A DNA stretch of 64,000 nt from JBEKIK01 sp963838495 (GTDB taxonomy: Bacteria > Planctomycetota > Planctomycetia > Pirellulales > Thermoguttaceae): positions 558,001-622,000 of the forward strand of contig CAWIRC010000002.1 in NCBI GenBank assembly GCA_963838495.1, given 5' to 3'. Below the pieces are notes generated by a model. It was given only the letters and a program-made list of their open reading frames with translations, searched no databases and was not told where the DNA came from. The position numbers and the translations under genes were made by a program. Of this stretch, positions 44,315-53,021 are shown in pieces (the stretch's first letter is position 1; each line of letters opens with the position of its first letter).

Positions 44315-45886
44315 TCATTTCTTCCCCTGTCTGTAACGCTTCCAATCGATGCCCAGTTTCCGCATCTTGGCCCTAAGCGTGTGCGGATTGATCTCCAGCA
44401 ACACCGCGGCCCCGTGCGGCCCTTCGATGCGACCCTTCGTCTGCGCCAATGCCTTTTCAATGTGCCGCCGCATCGTTGCGTTTAGCGGCTCGATCCCGGC
44501 GGGCAGGGCAGGGGACTGCGATTTCGTCTTTTGCACCTCGGCGGCGGGCATCGACCGCTCCCCGCCCACGCCCAATGCCTTGCCCACTTCCAGCGTCTTG
44601 CCCTCCCCAAGAATCGCCGCCCGATCAATCACCGCCGCCAGCTCGCGGACGTTCCCCGGCCATGAATATGCCGCCAATAATTCCATGTCCTGACTGGATG
44701 GCGAAACCGGCGCCAACCCAAAACGCGTGGCTGCCCGCCGCGCAAAATGCGCAGCCAGCCGGGCAATGTCCTCCCGCCGCTCCCGCAGCGTCGGCAACAC
44801 GATGGGAAACACCGCTATCCGATACCACAAATCCTCGCGGAACCGCCCATCCGCCACCATCGCCGCCAAATCCCGATGCGTCGCCGCCACGATCCGCACG
44901 TCCACGTGGATCGCCTCCTCCCCGCCCACGCGCTCCATCCACCCGTCCTGCAAAATCCGCAACATGCGAACCTGCGCCGCCAAGGGCAACTCGCCGATCT
45001 CGTCCAAAAACAACGTGCCCCCGTTTGCTCGTTCAAACCAGCCCCGCCGACTCTCCACAGCCCCGGTGAACGCCCCGCGCTCGTGCCCAAAAAGCTGCGA
45101 ATCGATCAGCTCCGCCGGAATGGCACCGCAGTTCACTCGGTCGAACGGCCCCGACGCCCGCCGCGATCGGGCGTGAATCGAGCGGGCAATCAATTCCTTC
45201 CCCGTCCCGGTCTCGCCGAATATCAACACCGGCGCGTCCAATGGCGCCACTAACTCCACCCGCTCCATCACCGCACGCAAACCCGCGTCGGCCCCGACTA
45301 TCGTGTCGCCCACCTCTTTCCGCCCAAGCTTGGTCAAAAGCGATCGTTTATCGGCCTCGGCAGCCTCGCGCAGTGCGGCCATCTCCCTGAGCCGTAGATC
45401 GTTTTCCAACACTATTGAAAACGGCTCCAGCAGCCGCTCTACCAACTCCACATGCCCCGCACTAAATGACCGACGCGGATGGGCGCAAAATGCCAAAATT
45501 CCCGATGACGCCTGGACCTTGCCCAATGGGCCAACCAAGATGTCGCCCTGGAAACCACTGGGCAAAAGAAATTCCCACTGCATCGCATTTGCCGCACCTG
45601 GACCAATGCGGATTATCTCTCCTCTGCCATACCAGTTCAAAAGGCGGTCCATCTGATCGGCGGAGCACACGGTCCGCACATGGGGAAGCCCGGTTCCGGC
45701 AGCGCCCAAGCCCACGGCCACCGTTTCCAAACTCGATCGCTCGACATCCAATCGCCTTACCAAAACCTGTTCCAGCGGCATCCTCTGGACCAGCATGGCG
45801 GCTATGTTCGCCGTGGATTCGGCGATTTCAATATGCCGGCACGCCTCGCGCCATACGCTTAAAAGAACGCTTTGAAAATCTTCCAT
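44315..45886 (-). CDS. Sigma-54 activator with GAF-like sensor domain
   Basis: A 523-residue activator, start ATG 45886 preceded by GGGAATGAG. The sensor region (about 1-185) has the predicted GAF fold (ESTANIAAMLVQRMPLEQVLVRRLD; SFSAGHVELVERLLEPFSIVLEND). The AAA+ domain (about 205-435) has Walker A GETGTGKE, GAFTGA in HERGAFTGAVES, and LFLDEIGELP. The Fis-like helix-turn-helix is at the C-terminus (GAAVLLEINPHTLRAKMRKLGI). This is the FhlA/NorR/AnfA layout, in which the GAF domain senses small ligands or redox. It diverges from the sulfate-binding gene; a candidate sigma-54 site lies between them, so it probably controls that operon. Confidence 0.93.
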   Translation of the reverse strand: MEDFQSVLLSVWREACRHIEIAESTANIAAMLVQRMPLEQVLVRRLDVERSSLETVAVGLGAAGTGLPHVRTVCSADQMDRLLNWYGRGEIIRIGPGAANAMQWEFLLPSGFQGDILVGPLGKVQASSGILAFCAHPRRSFSAGHVELVERLLEPFSIVLENDLRLREMAALREAAEADKRSLLTKLGRKEVGDTIVGADAGLRAVMERVELVAPLDAPVLIFGETGTGKELIARSIHARSRRASGPFDRVNCGAIPAELIDSQLFGHERGAFTGAVESRRGWFERANGGTLFLDEIGELPLAAQVRMLRILQDGWMERVGGEEAIHVDVRIVAATHRDLAAMVADGRFREDLWYRIAVFPIVLPTLRERREDIARLAAHFARRAATRFGLAPVSPSSQDMELLAAYSWPGNVRELAAVIDRAAILGEGKTLEVGKALGVGGERSMPAAEVQKTKSQSPALPAGIEPLNATMRRHIEKALAQTKGRIEGPHGAAVLLEINPHTLRAKMRKLGIDWKRYRQGKK

Positions 45887-45942
45887 GTAATACTCATTCC
45901 CACTACATTTGAACACAAAATCAAATTATTTGCCGTCATATT

Positions 45943-46046
45943 TCAAAGATATTATACCAAATATCAAAGACTAAACTGTCGTATTTAATAGAATTTTACC
46001 ATAAAAATACATCAACATTGTGATCATCATTGGCAGATATGTTGAA
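45943..46046 (+). promoter_or_regulatory. Candidate enhancer repeats and sigma-54 promoter for sbp operon
   Basis: TTGGCAGATATGTTGAA (46030-46046) keeps GG at -24 and TTG at -12 with correct spacing but has A where C is invariant, so it is a weak match. Upstream, TCAAAGA occurs at 45943 and 45964, exactly 21 bases (two turns) apart, as expected of an activator site. Transcription would start near 46057. Confidence 0.5.
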
Positions 46047-46137
46047 TTCCTCGATAAAACAACACTTCATTTCCCCGGCACAAAACTTGCCGATATCAAT
46101 ATGGTGAACCAAGTCAACTTAGATAAGGAGCCCTTAA

Positions 46138-47241
46138 ATGGATTATGCAAAAACATGGCCTCGTTCTTCATTGGCCCTCGGCTGCTTTGCCTTGGTCTTT
46201 TTTTGCGCTTGTGCCTTAAGATTGCACGCCCAGCAGGAAGCGCAAATCTCGGGCACAACCATTGAGTTGTTGAACGTCTCATATGATCCTACTCGCGAGT
46301 TCTATCGCGATTTTAACAACGCCTTTAAAGACTCCTGGCTGAGGAAAACCGGGCAAACCGTGAATATCAAGCAGTCCCACGGCGGATCTGGTAGCCAGGC
46401 GCGGTTGGTAATCGGCGGTCTGGAGGCCGATGTCGTTACTCTGGCACTGGCCTACGATGTAGACGCTATCGAGAAACAGGCCGGTTTATTACCAAAAAAT
46501 TGGCAGACACGTTTGCCCAATAACAGCGCTCCCTACACGTCAACGATCGTGTTTTTGGTACGCAAGGGAAATCCCAAGGGCATCAAAGATTGGAACGACC
46601 TGATCAAGCCGGGCATGGAAGTAATCACGCCCAATCCAAAGACGTCGGGCGGAGCCCGCTGGAACTACCTCGCCGCCTGGGGTTACATACTAAAGCGCGA
46701 ACTGGGCGGTTTCGACAAACTAAAAGACCCCAAAGCGGCCGCGGATGTCGCCAAGGCCCACAACGAGGCCAAAAAATTCGTTAAAGAACTTTTCCAGCAC
46801 GTGCCGGTGCTGGATACCGGCGCCCGTGGCGCAACCATGACCTTCGTGCAACGCGAAATCGGCGATGTTTTGCTGGCCTGGGAAAATGAAGCGTATTTAT
46901 CGGTAAATGAATTAGGCCCGGACAAGTTGGAAATCGTTTGTCCGCCGCTGAGCATCTTGGCCGAACCTTCCGTTTCCCTCGTCGATAAAGTGGCCGATAA
47001 GCACGGCACGCGCAAGGTGGCCGAAGCCTATCTGCAATTCCTGTATTCGCCCACCGGGCAAACGCTGGCGGCCAAGCATTATTACCGGCCCCGCAGTGCC
47101 GCTGACGTTCCAGTCGATCTGGTAAAACGTTTTGCCAAGGTCAACCTTTTTACCATCAATGACGTATTCGGCGGATGGCAAAAAGCCCAGGCCGAACACT
47201 TCGACGACGGAGGCGTCTTCGATCAAATCTATAAACCATAA
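46138..47241 (+). CDS. sbp: Sulfate-binding protein of ABC transporter
   Basis: Periplasmic solute-binding subunit for sulfate/thiosulfate. A signal peptide (SSLALGCFALVFFCACALRLHA) is followed by the family sequence: LLNVSYDPTREFYRDFN, QSHGGSGSQARLVIGGLEADVVTLAL with sulfate-contacting Ser/Gly residues, NPKTSGGARWNYLAAWGY, and LAWENEAYL. ATG 46138 has AAGGAG nine bases upstream. 367 residues is slightly longer than E. coli Sbp because of the N-terminus. The permeases and ATPase are encoded about 4 kb downstream on the same strand, separated by a four-gene module. Confidence 0.94.
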   Translation: MDYAKTWPRSSLALGCFALVFFCACALRLHAQQEAQISGTTIELLNVSYDPTREFYRDFNNAFKDSWLRKTGQTVNIKQSHGGSGSQARLVIGGLEADVVTLALAYDVDAIEKQAGLLPKNWQTRLPNNSAPYTSTIVFLVRKGNPKGIKDWNDLIKPGMEVITPNPKTSGGARWNYLAAWGYILKRELGGFDKLKDPKAAADVAKAHNEAKKFVKELFQHVPVLDTGARGATMTFVQREIGDVLLAWENEAYLSVNELGPDKLEIVCPPLSILAEPSVSLVDKVADKHGTRKVAEAYLQFLYSPTGQTLAAKHYYRPRSAADVPVDLVKRFAKVNLFTINDVFGGWQKAQAEHFDDGGVFDQIYKP

Positions 47242-47248
47242 CAACATC

Positions 47249-47287
47249 CTCCCCTCTCCCTTTGGGAGAGGGGCAGGGGGTGAGGGC
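47249..47287. repeat. GAGAGGG-type palindromic repeat copy
   Basis: TAACAACATCCTCCCCTCTCCC...GGTGAGGGC directly after the sbp stop. Its stem could attenuate transcription between sbp and the module, keeping the binding protein in excess. Confidence 0.75.
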
Positions 47288-47380
47288 GGGTCCTACCTGA
47301 CCTTATCACAATAATACATGGAAAAAAATCAAGCGACTTTCAAAATATAAACCATACAAATCTTCGTAAAGGAACATTCC

Positions 47381-48163
47381 ATGATTGAAACGATTTCAAT
47401 TTTCAGCGGTCAAGGCAGGGACGGAAAAAAAGAACCATTCAACCGCATCGATCTTAATATGGGCCAGGTCGTTAGCATCGTCGGTCCCACCGGCTCCGGC
47501 AAAACCACCTTCATCAACGACATCGAGCTTTTCGCCGACGGCGACACCCCCAGCGGCCGCCGCGTTTTAATCGACGGCGCACCCGCACCCGCCGAATTCC
47601 GCTGCAATCCGGCCCGCAACCCCATCGCACTTATCACCCAGCACACCACCTTCCTCTCCGACATGCCCGTGCGCGACTTCCTCAGCACCCATTGCCGCGT
47701 TCGTTCCTCGAACGGCCAGACCGGGCAGATGGTCGCCGAAGCCATCGATTTCGCCAACCAATTGACAGGCGAACCCATCGACATCGATAACCGCATGACC
47801 GAGCTTTCCGGCGGCCAGACCCGGGCCTTGCTCATCGCCGACGCCACCGTGATTTGCAGCACCCCCGTCGTGCTCCTCGATGAAGTGGAAAACGCCGGCA
47901 TCCATCGCACCAAGGCCGTCCAACTGCTCCGCATGCGGCGAAAAATTTTCATCTTCGTCACACATGACCCCCGCATCGCACTGCTGTCCGACTTCCGCAT
48001 CGTCATGCGCGGCGGCTCCATCGTAAACGTCCTTTCCACCAGCGACGATGAACGCACCGTCTCCATCCGCGTCAACCGGCTCGACGACGCCCTCTCCGAC
48101 CTCCGCGACAAGCTCCGCCACGGCCAGCGCCTAAGCGCACACGAATTGCTGGAGGTTATATGA
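47381..48163 (+). CDS. Stand-alone ABC-type ATPase of the sulfur module
   Basis: A 260-residue ABC ATPase with no membrane partner next to it. It begins IETISIFSGQGRDGKKEPFNRIDLNMGQ, with Walker A GPTGSGKTT, a Q-loop around LITQHTTFLS, signature ELSGGQTRALLIAD and Walker B VVLLDEVENAGI. The Walker B end differs from the DEPT/DEPF of transport ATPases, and the switch His is in VTHDPR. The divergent Walker B region and lack of permease suggest a non-transport job, for example ATP-driven assembly or unloading of a cofactor. Its stop overlaps the start of the GTPase (ATGA). Confidence 0.8.
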   Translation: MIETISIFSGQGRDGKKEPFNRIDLNMGQVVSIVGPTGSGKTTFINDIELFADGDTPSGRRVLIDGAPAPAEFRCNPARNPIALITQHTTFLSDMPVRDFLSTHCRVRSSNGQTGQMVAEAIDFANQLTGEPIDIDNRMTELSGGQTRALLIADATVICSTPVVLLDEVENAGIHRTKAVQLLRMRRKIFIFVTHDPRIALLSDFRIVMRGGSIVNVLSTSDDERTVSIRVNRLDDALSDLRDKLRHGQRLSAHELLEVI

Positions 48164-48860
48164 AACTCGCCATTTGCACGGCCCGGCCACAACAGGCAAA
48201 ACCTCCGTCCTCCGACACATGACACGCAAGCTCCTCCGCGCCGGGCACAAGGTGGCCTTCGTAAAACTCGACGTCCAATACGCCGACGAAGACGAATTGC
48301 TGGCCCAGGAATTCAACATCCCCGCAAAAAAAGTCTACACCGGCGAACTCTGCCCGGACCACTGCCACGTCATGATCCTCGGCGACGCCATGCGCTGGGC
48401 CGGGCAAAACCACTCCGACGTCCTCCTGGTCGAAACCGCCGGCCTCTGCCTCCGCTGCGCACCCTACGTCAACGGCGGCCTGGGCATGATCGTCCTCGAA
48501 GCCACCAGCGGCATGAACCTGCCGCTTAAGGTCGGGCCCATGCTCTCCCTGGCCGACATCGCCGTGGTCACCAAAATCGACCGCGTCTCCCAGGCCGAAC
48601 GCGAGGTCTTCCGCGCACGCATCCAGGAAGTGGCCCCCGACGTCCTGGTCCGCGAGGTCAACGCCCTGCACGGCATCGGCATCGATCCCCTCGTGACCCG
48701 CATGTTGGAAACCCCCGACGTCGATGGCTCGCTTTACCTCCGCGGCAATCCGCCCGTCGGCACCTGCACCATCTGCGTCGGCAAAAAAGAAATCGGCTGG
48801 CAGGCACACTTCGGCGTCGTCCGGGCACTGGAAAGCCAAACCTTTTACCGCGGTGAATAG
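48160..48860 (+). CDS. HypB/CobW-like G3E GTPase (frameshifted)
   Basis: ATG 48160 overlaps the ATPase stop. One base appears to be missing at about 48173, after which the frame reads LHGPATTGKTSVLRHM (P-loop). Then follow KLDVQYADEDELLA, the Cys-containing CPDHCH and CLRCAP, the switch-like LLVETAGLC, the guanine motif VVTKIDRVS, and a C-terminal GTCTICVGKKEIGW with CxxC. About 233 residues after repair. G3E GTPases (HypB, UreG, CobW) drive metal delivery or enzyme maturation; the extra Cys pairs point to metal or Fe-S handling. The fact that both flanking genes overlap or nearly touch it supports an intact gene. Confidence 0.83.
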
Positions 48861-48861
48861 C

Positions 48862-50037
48862 ATGACCCAGCGAATTTACTTTGATAATGCGGCCACAACG
48901 CCCATGGACCCCCGAGTTTTTAACGCGATGCAGCCGTATCTGCAATATTGCTGGGGCAATCCTTCCAGCTTGCACTGGGAAGGGCGGGAAGCCCGCGCCG
49001 CCGTCGATCGGGCCAGGTCTCAAGTGGCCGAATTGCTCGGCGCGGAGCCGAACGAAATCGTTTTTACCTCCAGCGGCACCGAAGCCGATGCAATGGCGAT
49101 CCGCGGCGCCTTGACGGCCAACGGATTTCGCGGCGCCCATTTGATCGCCAGTTCAATCGAACACCCGGCGGTGTTGGCTTGTTGCCGGCGATTGCAGCGA
49201 GAAGGCGCATCACTTACGCTCTTGCCCGTCGACGAAGACGGGATCGTGGATCCGGAAACTCTTAGCCGGGCGTTGACTCCGGAGACTCGACTGGTTTCGA
49301 TCATGGCGGCCAACAATGTCATTGGAACGCTTCAGTTAGTGACTGATCTGGCTGAGATCGCCCGCAGGCACGGCGCTTTGTTTCACACCGACGCGGTGCA
49401 AGCCGCCGGGAAGATACCATTTGACATGCGCAGTCAGCCGATCGATATGCTCTCACTCTCCGCGCACAAACTGCACGGGCCAAAAGGGGTCGGGACCCTG
49501 TACGTGCGCGGCGGCGTGGAATTGGCCCCCTTTTTGGAAGGCGGCGGCCAGGAATCAGGACTCCGCTCCGGCACGGAAAACGTCGCCGGCATTGTCGGCC
49601 TGGGCGCGGCCGCGGAAATCGCCCGCAACGAAATGGCCGACGAGGCGGCGCGATTGGTGAAAATCCGCGAATACATTATCGATTCGGTTACGGAACTTAT
49701 CCCCAACGCTTATCTGATCGGCGATCGGTATCGGCGGCTGCCGGGCAACATTTGCCTGGGTTTCGCCGCAGTGGAGGGCGAGGCGATCCGCCTGCTGTTG
49801 GAGTTGGACGCGGCCGGGATAGCCATTTCCTCGGGCAGCGCGTGCAGCGCCTTGCACGCCGGGGAGCCTTCGCATGTGTTGGAGGCCTTGGGATTCAACG
49901 CGCTACGGGCCAGGGGCTCGTTGCGGATCAGCCTGGGGCGCTTTAACACCTTTGAAGAGGCGGCGCGATTGCTGGAAGTGCTTCCCCGCGCGGTAAGTTC
50001 CCTGCAATCGATAAATAGCCTTGCAAAGGCAAGTTGA
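48862..50037 (+). CDS. Cysteine desulfurase (NifS/IscS-like)
   Basis: A PLP enzyme that takes sulfur from cysteine to form a protein persulfide. ATG 48862 (MTQRIYFDNAATTPMDP), one base after the GTPase stop, gives 391 residues. Seen: SSGTEADAMAIRGAL, SSIEHPAVLACC, HTDAVQAAGKIPFD, the PLP Lys in LSLSAHKLHGPKGVG, and the mobile catalytic Cys in SSGSACSALHAGEPSHVLEALG. The short Cys loop is that of the NifS/IscS group. Tight packing with the ATPase, GTPase and Fe-S protein suggests it supplies sulfur to that module; no iscU or nifU scaffold is here. Confidence 0.93.
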   Translation: MTQRIYFDNAATTPMDPRVFNAMQPYLQYCWGNPSSLHWEGREARAAVDRARSQVAELLGAEPNEIVFTSSGTEADAMAIRGALTANGFRGAHLIASSIEHPAVLACCRRLQREGASLTLLPVDEDGIVDPETLSRALTPETRLVSIMAANNVIGTLQLVTDLAEIARRHGALFHTDAVQAAGKIPFDMRSQPIDMLSLSAHKLHGPKGVGTLYVRGGVELAPFLEGGGQESGLRSGTENVAGIVGLGAAAEIARNEMADEAARLVKIREYIIDSVTELIPNAYLIGDRYRRLPGNICLGFAAVEGEAIRLLLELDAAGIAISSGSACSALHAGEPSHVLEALGFNALRARGSLRISLGRFNTFEEAARLLEVLPRAVSSLQSINSLAKAS

Positions 50038-50068
50038 TAACCACATTTTTTATAATATGGAGATTGGC

Positions 50069-50917
50069 ATGACGGAAATATCAGATGTTCAACTTCCGGG
50101 TCTGAACTGCGGTTTATGCGGGTATCGCACCTGCGATGAATTCCAGGAGCGATTGTCATCCGCGCCGGAAATGATTCGGCGCTGCATTCATCTGTCGAAA
50201 AACCGCGCCCGGTCAGAGTCTTCGACAAAGGCGGATGATCATACGAATCAGCCGTTTGCAAGCACAGGCCCCGCCGCCCGACGAGTTGACGGGATTGGGG
50301 AATCCACCGGCCGCTTGCCGGTCTTCGCCGCCGGCGCCGGCGGCAACCAGGTCGCAAGCTGCGGCGCATGTGCGGGCGAGGAACAATTCAGCACTTGCGG
50401 AATTCGGACATGCACGCCCGGCGGCCCAAGGAGCCAACCGCAAAAGCCCGATTGGCTCGACCATTTGGGCCGGGAATTCGATTTCTACCTCGAACACTTT
50501 CCCGAGGAGCCCGGACCCAGGGAAATCATCCTCCCCCACAATCCGCAGTTGACAAAAGAAATGAACATCCAGGTGGGCGACATTCTTATCGGCCGCCCGC
50601 TGGGCATGTCCTGCGGCTGCCCCATCACGCACTGCGGCGTCACCATGGAAGTAGACCATCGCACCGGAGTGATCGTCTGGTGCGTGACCGGCCCCTTGGG
50701 TCCCCGGGCAAAAGGCTACAAAGATCTGGGATACTACATCGCCGAAGGCTACGAGGGTCTGGTCAAAGAAACCCGCTGCGAACTCCGCATCGGCATGAGG
50801 TACTTTTTCCAGCCCCGCATGTGCATGTTGCAATGGCGCCATAGCGGCCTGATCAATTACCTCAGCCGTAATGGGGGTCAATTCCAGGTCCGCTTGGAAG
50901 GATTGTGGATTGGATAA
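50069..50917 (+). CDS. Multi-cysteine Fe-S protein of the sulfur module
   Basis: The start is placed at ATG 50069 (GGAG at good spacing) rather than TTG 50021. Of 282 residues, Cys14/17/22/39 (LNCGLCGYRTC...RRC) match the Fe-S domain of RnfB and CODH/ACS gamma. A second set, Cys98/101/110/115, lies after a low-complexity linker (GRLPVFAAGAGGN). The C-terminal domain (about 128-282) has GMSCGCPITHCGVTMEVDH, TGPLGPRAKGYKDLGYYIAEGYEG and MCMLQWRHSG, which I do not recognise. It probably holds two or more clusters. It ends the four-gene module before the sulfate permease genes. Confidence 0.8.
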   Translation: MTEISDVQLPGLNCGLCGYRTCDEFQERLSSAPEMIRRCIHLSKNRARSESSTKADDHTNQPFASTGPAARRVDGIGESTGRLPVFAAGAGGNQVASCGACAGEEQFSTCGIRTCTPGGPRSQPQKPDWLDHLGREFDFYLEHFPEEPGPREIILPHNPQLTKEMNIQVGDILIGRPLGMSCGCPITHCGVTMEVDHRTGVIVWCVTGPLGPRAKGYKDLGYYIAEGYEGLVKETRCELRIGMRYFFQPRMCMLQWRHSGLINYLSRNGGQFQVRLEGLWIG

Positions 50918-51026
50918 AATATCCGGGCTGCGACGCCGGGGATTCGAGATTCATACATCTATATAGCATTGAATTTCCGATCCTTTATTAAGTCCAAGGT
51001 AATTTTAATGTCGCCTTAAAATTTTA

Positions 51027-51052
51027 GCCCGGGAGCTTGCTCCCGGTGTTTT
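51027..51052. terminator. Palindrome GCCCGGGAGCTTGCTCCCGG with T run
   Basis: A perfect stem followed by TGTTTTTT, 110 bases after the Fe-S gene and 75 before cysT. It is a dispersed repeat (also at 37191, 37224, 40452) that may act as a terminator or attenuator between the module and the permeases. Confidence 0.65.
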
Positions 51053-51126
51053 TTACCGTGGATTTAAGCGTATATCCCGACATCCATTACAAGGATTGGA
51101 ATTTTGGGTCCTTTAAGGGGTAAGCC

Positions 51127-51957
51127 ATGCGAATCCAGTTAAAACAACAAAGCGTCTTGCCCGGCTTCGGCCTGACCATGGGTTTCACGCTGCTTTATTT
51201 AAGCCTTATCGTGCTCATCCCGCTCAGCGGCCTGTTTCTCAAGTCGGCGACTTTAAGTTGGCCGGTATTTTGGAAAACCGTGAGCGATCCACGTGTCGTG
51301 GCCTCTTATCGCTTGACTTTCGGGGCGTCTTTTATAGGGGCCTTCATAAATGCGGTCTTCGGCCTCATCGTAGCCTGGGTCCTGGTGCGTTATTCTTTTC
51401 CCGGCAAAAGGATCATCGATGCCCTGGTCGATCTGCCCTTTGCCATGCCCACCGCCGTCTCCGGAATCGCCTTGACCATGATCTACTCGCAAAATGGCTG
51501 GATCGGCCATTTACTCAAACCGCTGGGAATCAAAGTCGCTTACACCCCGCTGGGCGTAATTGTGGCCCTCACTTTTATCGGCCTGCCCTTCGTGGTCCGC
51601 ACCTTGCAGCCGGCCTTGGAAGATTTGGAAACCGGCGTGGAAGAAGCCGCCGCCAGCCTGGGCGCAAGCCGCTGGCAAACGTTTATCAAGGTCATTCTGC
51701 CCATGATTATGCCCGCCCTCTTGACCGGCTTCGCCCTGGCCTTTGCCCGGGCCTTGGGCGAATATGGCTCGGTAATTTTCATCTCCGGCAATTTGCCCAT
51801 GAAAACCGAAATCACCCCGCTGCTGATCGTTACCAAGTTGGAAGAATACAATTACGCCCAAGCCGCGGCCATCGCCGTTGTCACCCTTGTCGCCTCCTTC
51901 GCCGTCCTGCTGTTTATTAACCTCGTGCAATGGTGGAGCAGGCGATACACCGCATAG
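51127..51957 (+). CDS. cysT: Sulfate ABC transporter permease CysT
   Basis: A 276-residue permease with six hydrophobic helices. The first is LTMGFTLLYLSLIVLIPLSGLFL, and DLPFAMPTAVSGIALTMIYSQNGWIG is typical of CysT/CysU. The EAA cytoplasmic loop is GVEEAAASLGASRWQTFIKVILP, contacting the ATPase; the last helix region is ALGEYGSVIFISGNLPMKTEI. ATG 51127 follows AAGGGGTAAGCC. It pairs with cysW at 52119 and receives sulfate from the sbp product. Confidence 0.95.
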   Translation: MRIQLKQQSVLPGFGLTMGFTLLYLSLIVLIPLSGLFLKSATLSWPVFWKTVSDPRVVASYRLTFGASFIGAFINAVFGLIVAWVLVRYSFPGKRIIDALVDLPFAMPTAVSGIALTMIYSQNGWIGHLLKPLGIKVAYTPLGVIVALTFIGLPFVVRTLQPALEDLETGVEEAAASLGASRWQTFIKVILPMIMPALLTGFALAFARALGEYGSVIFISGNLPMKTEITPLLIVTKLEEYNYAQAAAIAVVTLVASFAVLLFINLVQWWSRRYTA

Positions 51958-51961
51958 GAAC

Positions 51962-52118
51962 TGAAGGATGAGGGATGAAAGATGAAGGATGAATAGTAAC
52001 AGCCGTTAGCCATCAGCAATCAGCAGTCAGGCGCAACAAATTCAAACTTAGGGCTGAAGGCTGATCGCTGAAAGCTGATTGCTTTGTGTCAACTGAAAAC
52101 TGATAACCGTTAATCCAC
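51962..52118. repeat. Short-word spacer between cysT and cysW
   Basis: Degenerate words GATGAGGGATGAAAGATGAAGG and (C)AGCAATCAGCAGTCAG/GCTGAAGGCTGATCGCTGAAAG fill the gap. Only the last bases before the cysW ATG are ordinary. No gene is seen. Confidence 0.7.
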
Positions 52119-53018
52119 ATGTCCGCAACCGTCGCCAAAAACTTTCCCGTTAGCGCAAAAATCCACCCCGGTTCGGCGGTGATGGAACCGTTATGGGTCC
52201 GCTTGCTGCTCATAGGCCTGACGCTCTTGTTCCTTTCCCTTTTTCTGCTTGTGCCGCTGATGGCGGTCTTTGCCCAGGCCTTTGAAAAAGGTTGGCGCCT
52301 GTATCTGGCCTCGCTTTCCGACTCCGACGCCCTGGCCGCCATTCGCCTCACCTTGTTCGTGGCCGTGATCGTCGTGCCCATCAACACGATTTTCGGCGTC
52401 TCGGCCGCCTGGGCCATCAGCAAGTTCGAATTCATAGGTAAAAGCATTTTGATCAGTTTGATCGACCTGCCCTACAGCGTCTCGCCGGTAATTGCCGGGC
52501 TGGTCTTTGTTTTATTGTTCGGCCGGCAGGGATGGCTCGGCCCCTGGCTTCAGGCCCATAACGTTCAAATCATTTTCTCCGTCTCCGGAATTATTCTGGC
52601 CACGTTGTTCGTGACTTTTCCCTTTGTCGCCCGCGAACTAATCCCCCTCATGCAGTCGCAGGGCGCCGAGGAAGAGGAAGCCGCCCGCGTCCTGGGCGCC
52701 GGCGGCTGGCAAATCTTCCGCCGCGTGACCCTCCCTAATATCAAGTGGGGACTGCTCTACGGCGTCATCCTTTGCAACGCCCGTACCATGGGCGAGTTCG
52801 GCGCCGTCTCCGTCGTCTCCGGTCACATCCGCGGCGAAACAAACACCATGCCCTTGCAAGTCGAGGTCTTGTATAATGAGTATAACATTGCCGCGGCGTT
52901 TTCCCTGGCCTCGCTTCTGGCATTGTTGGCCCTCGTGACCCTGGTTTTGAAATCACTCTTGGAATGGAGGGGCGCAGGCCGTAAAACCGCCCAAGCCCAA
53001 GTTTACATCGGAGATTGA
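52119..53018 (+). CDS. cysW: Sulfate ABC transporter permease CysW
   Basis: A 299-residue permease. The first helix is LLLIGLTLLFLSLFLLVPLMAVFAQAFEKGW, then DLPYSVSPVIAGLVFVLLFGRQGWLG. The EAA loop is EEEEAARVLGAGGWQIFRRVTLPNIKWGLLYG, and ARTMGEFGAVSVVSGHIRGETNTMPL is the conserved C-terminal CysW stretch, here with MPL followed by VEVLYNEY. ATG 52119 opens MSATVAKNFPVSAK. It forms the membrane pore with CysT, with CysA encoded four bases downstream. Confidence 0.95.
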   Translation: MSATVAKNFPVSAKIHPGSAVMEPLWVRLLLIGLTLLFLSLFLLVPLMAVFAQAFEKGWRLYLASLSDSDALAAIRLTLFVAVIVVPINTIFGVSAAWAISKFEFIGKSILISLIDLPYSVSPVIAGLVFVLLFGRQGWLGPWLQAHNVQIIFSVSGIILATLFVTFPFVARELIPLMQSQGAEEEEAARVLGAGGWQIFRRVTLPNIKWGLLYGVILCNARTMGEFGAVSVVSGHIRGETNTMPLQVEVLYNEYNIAAAFSLASLLALLALVTLVLKSLLEWRGAGRKTAQAQVYIGD

Positions 53019-53021
53019 CCC

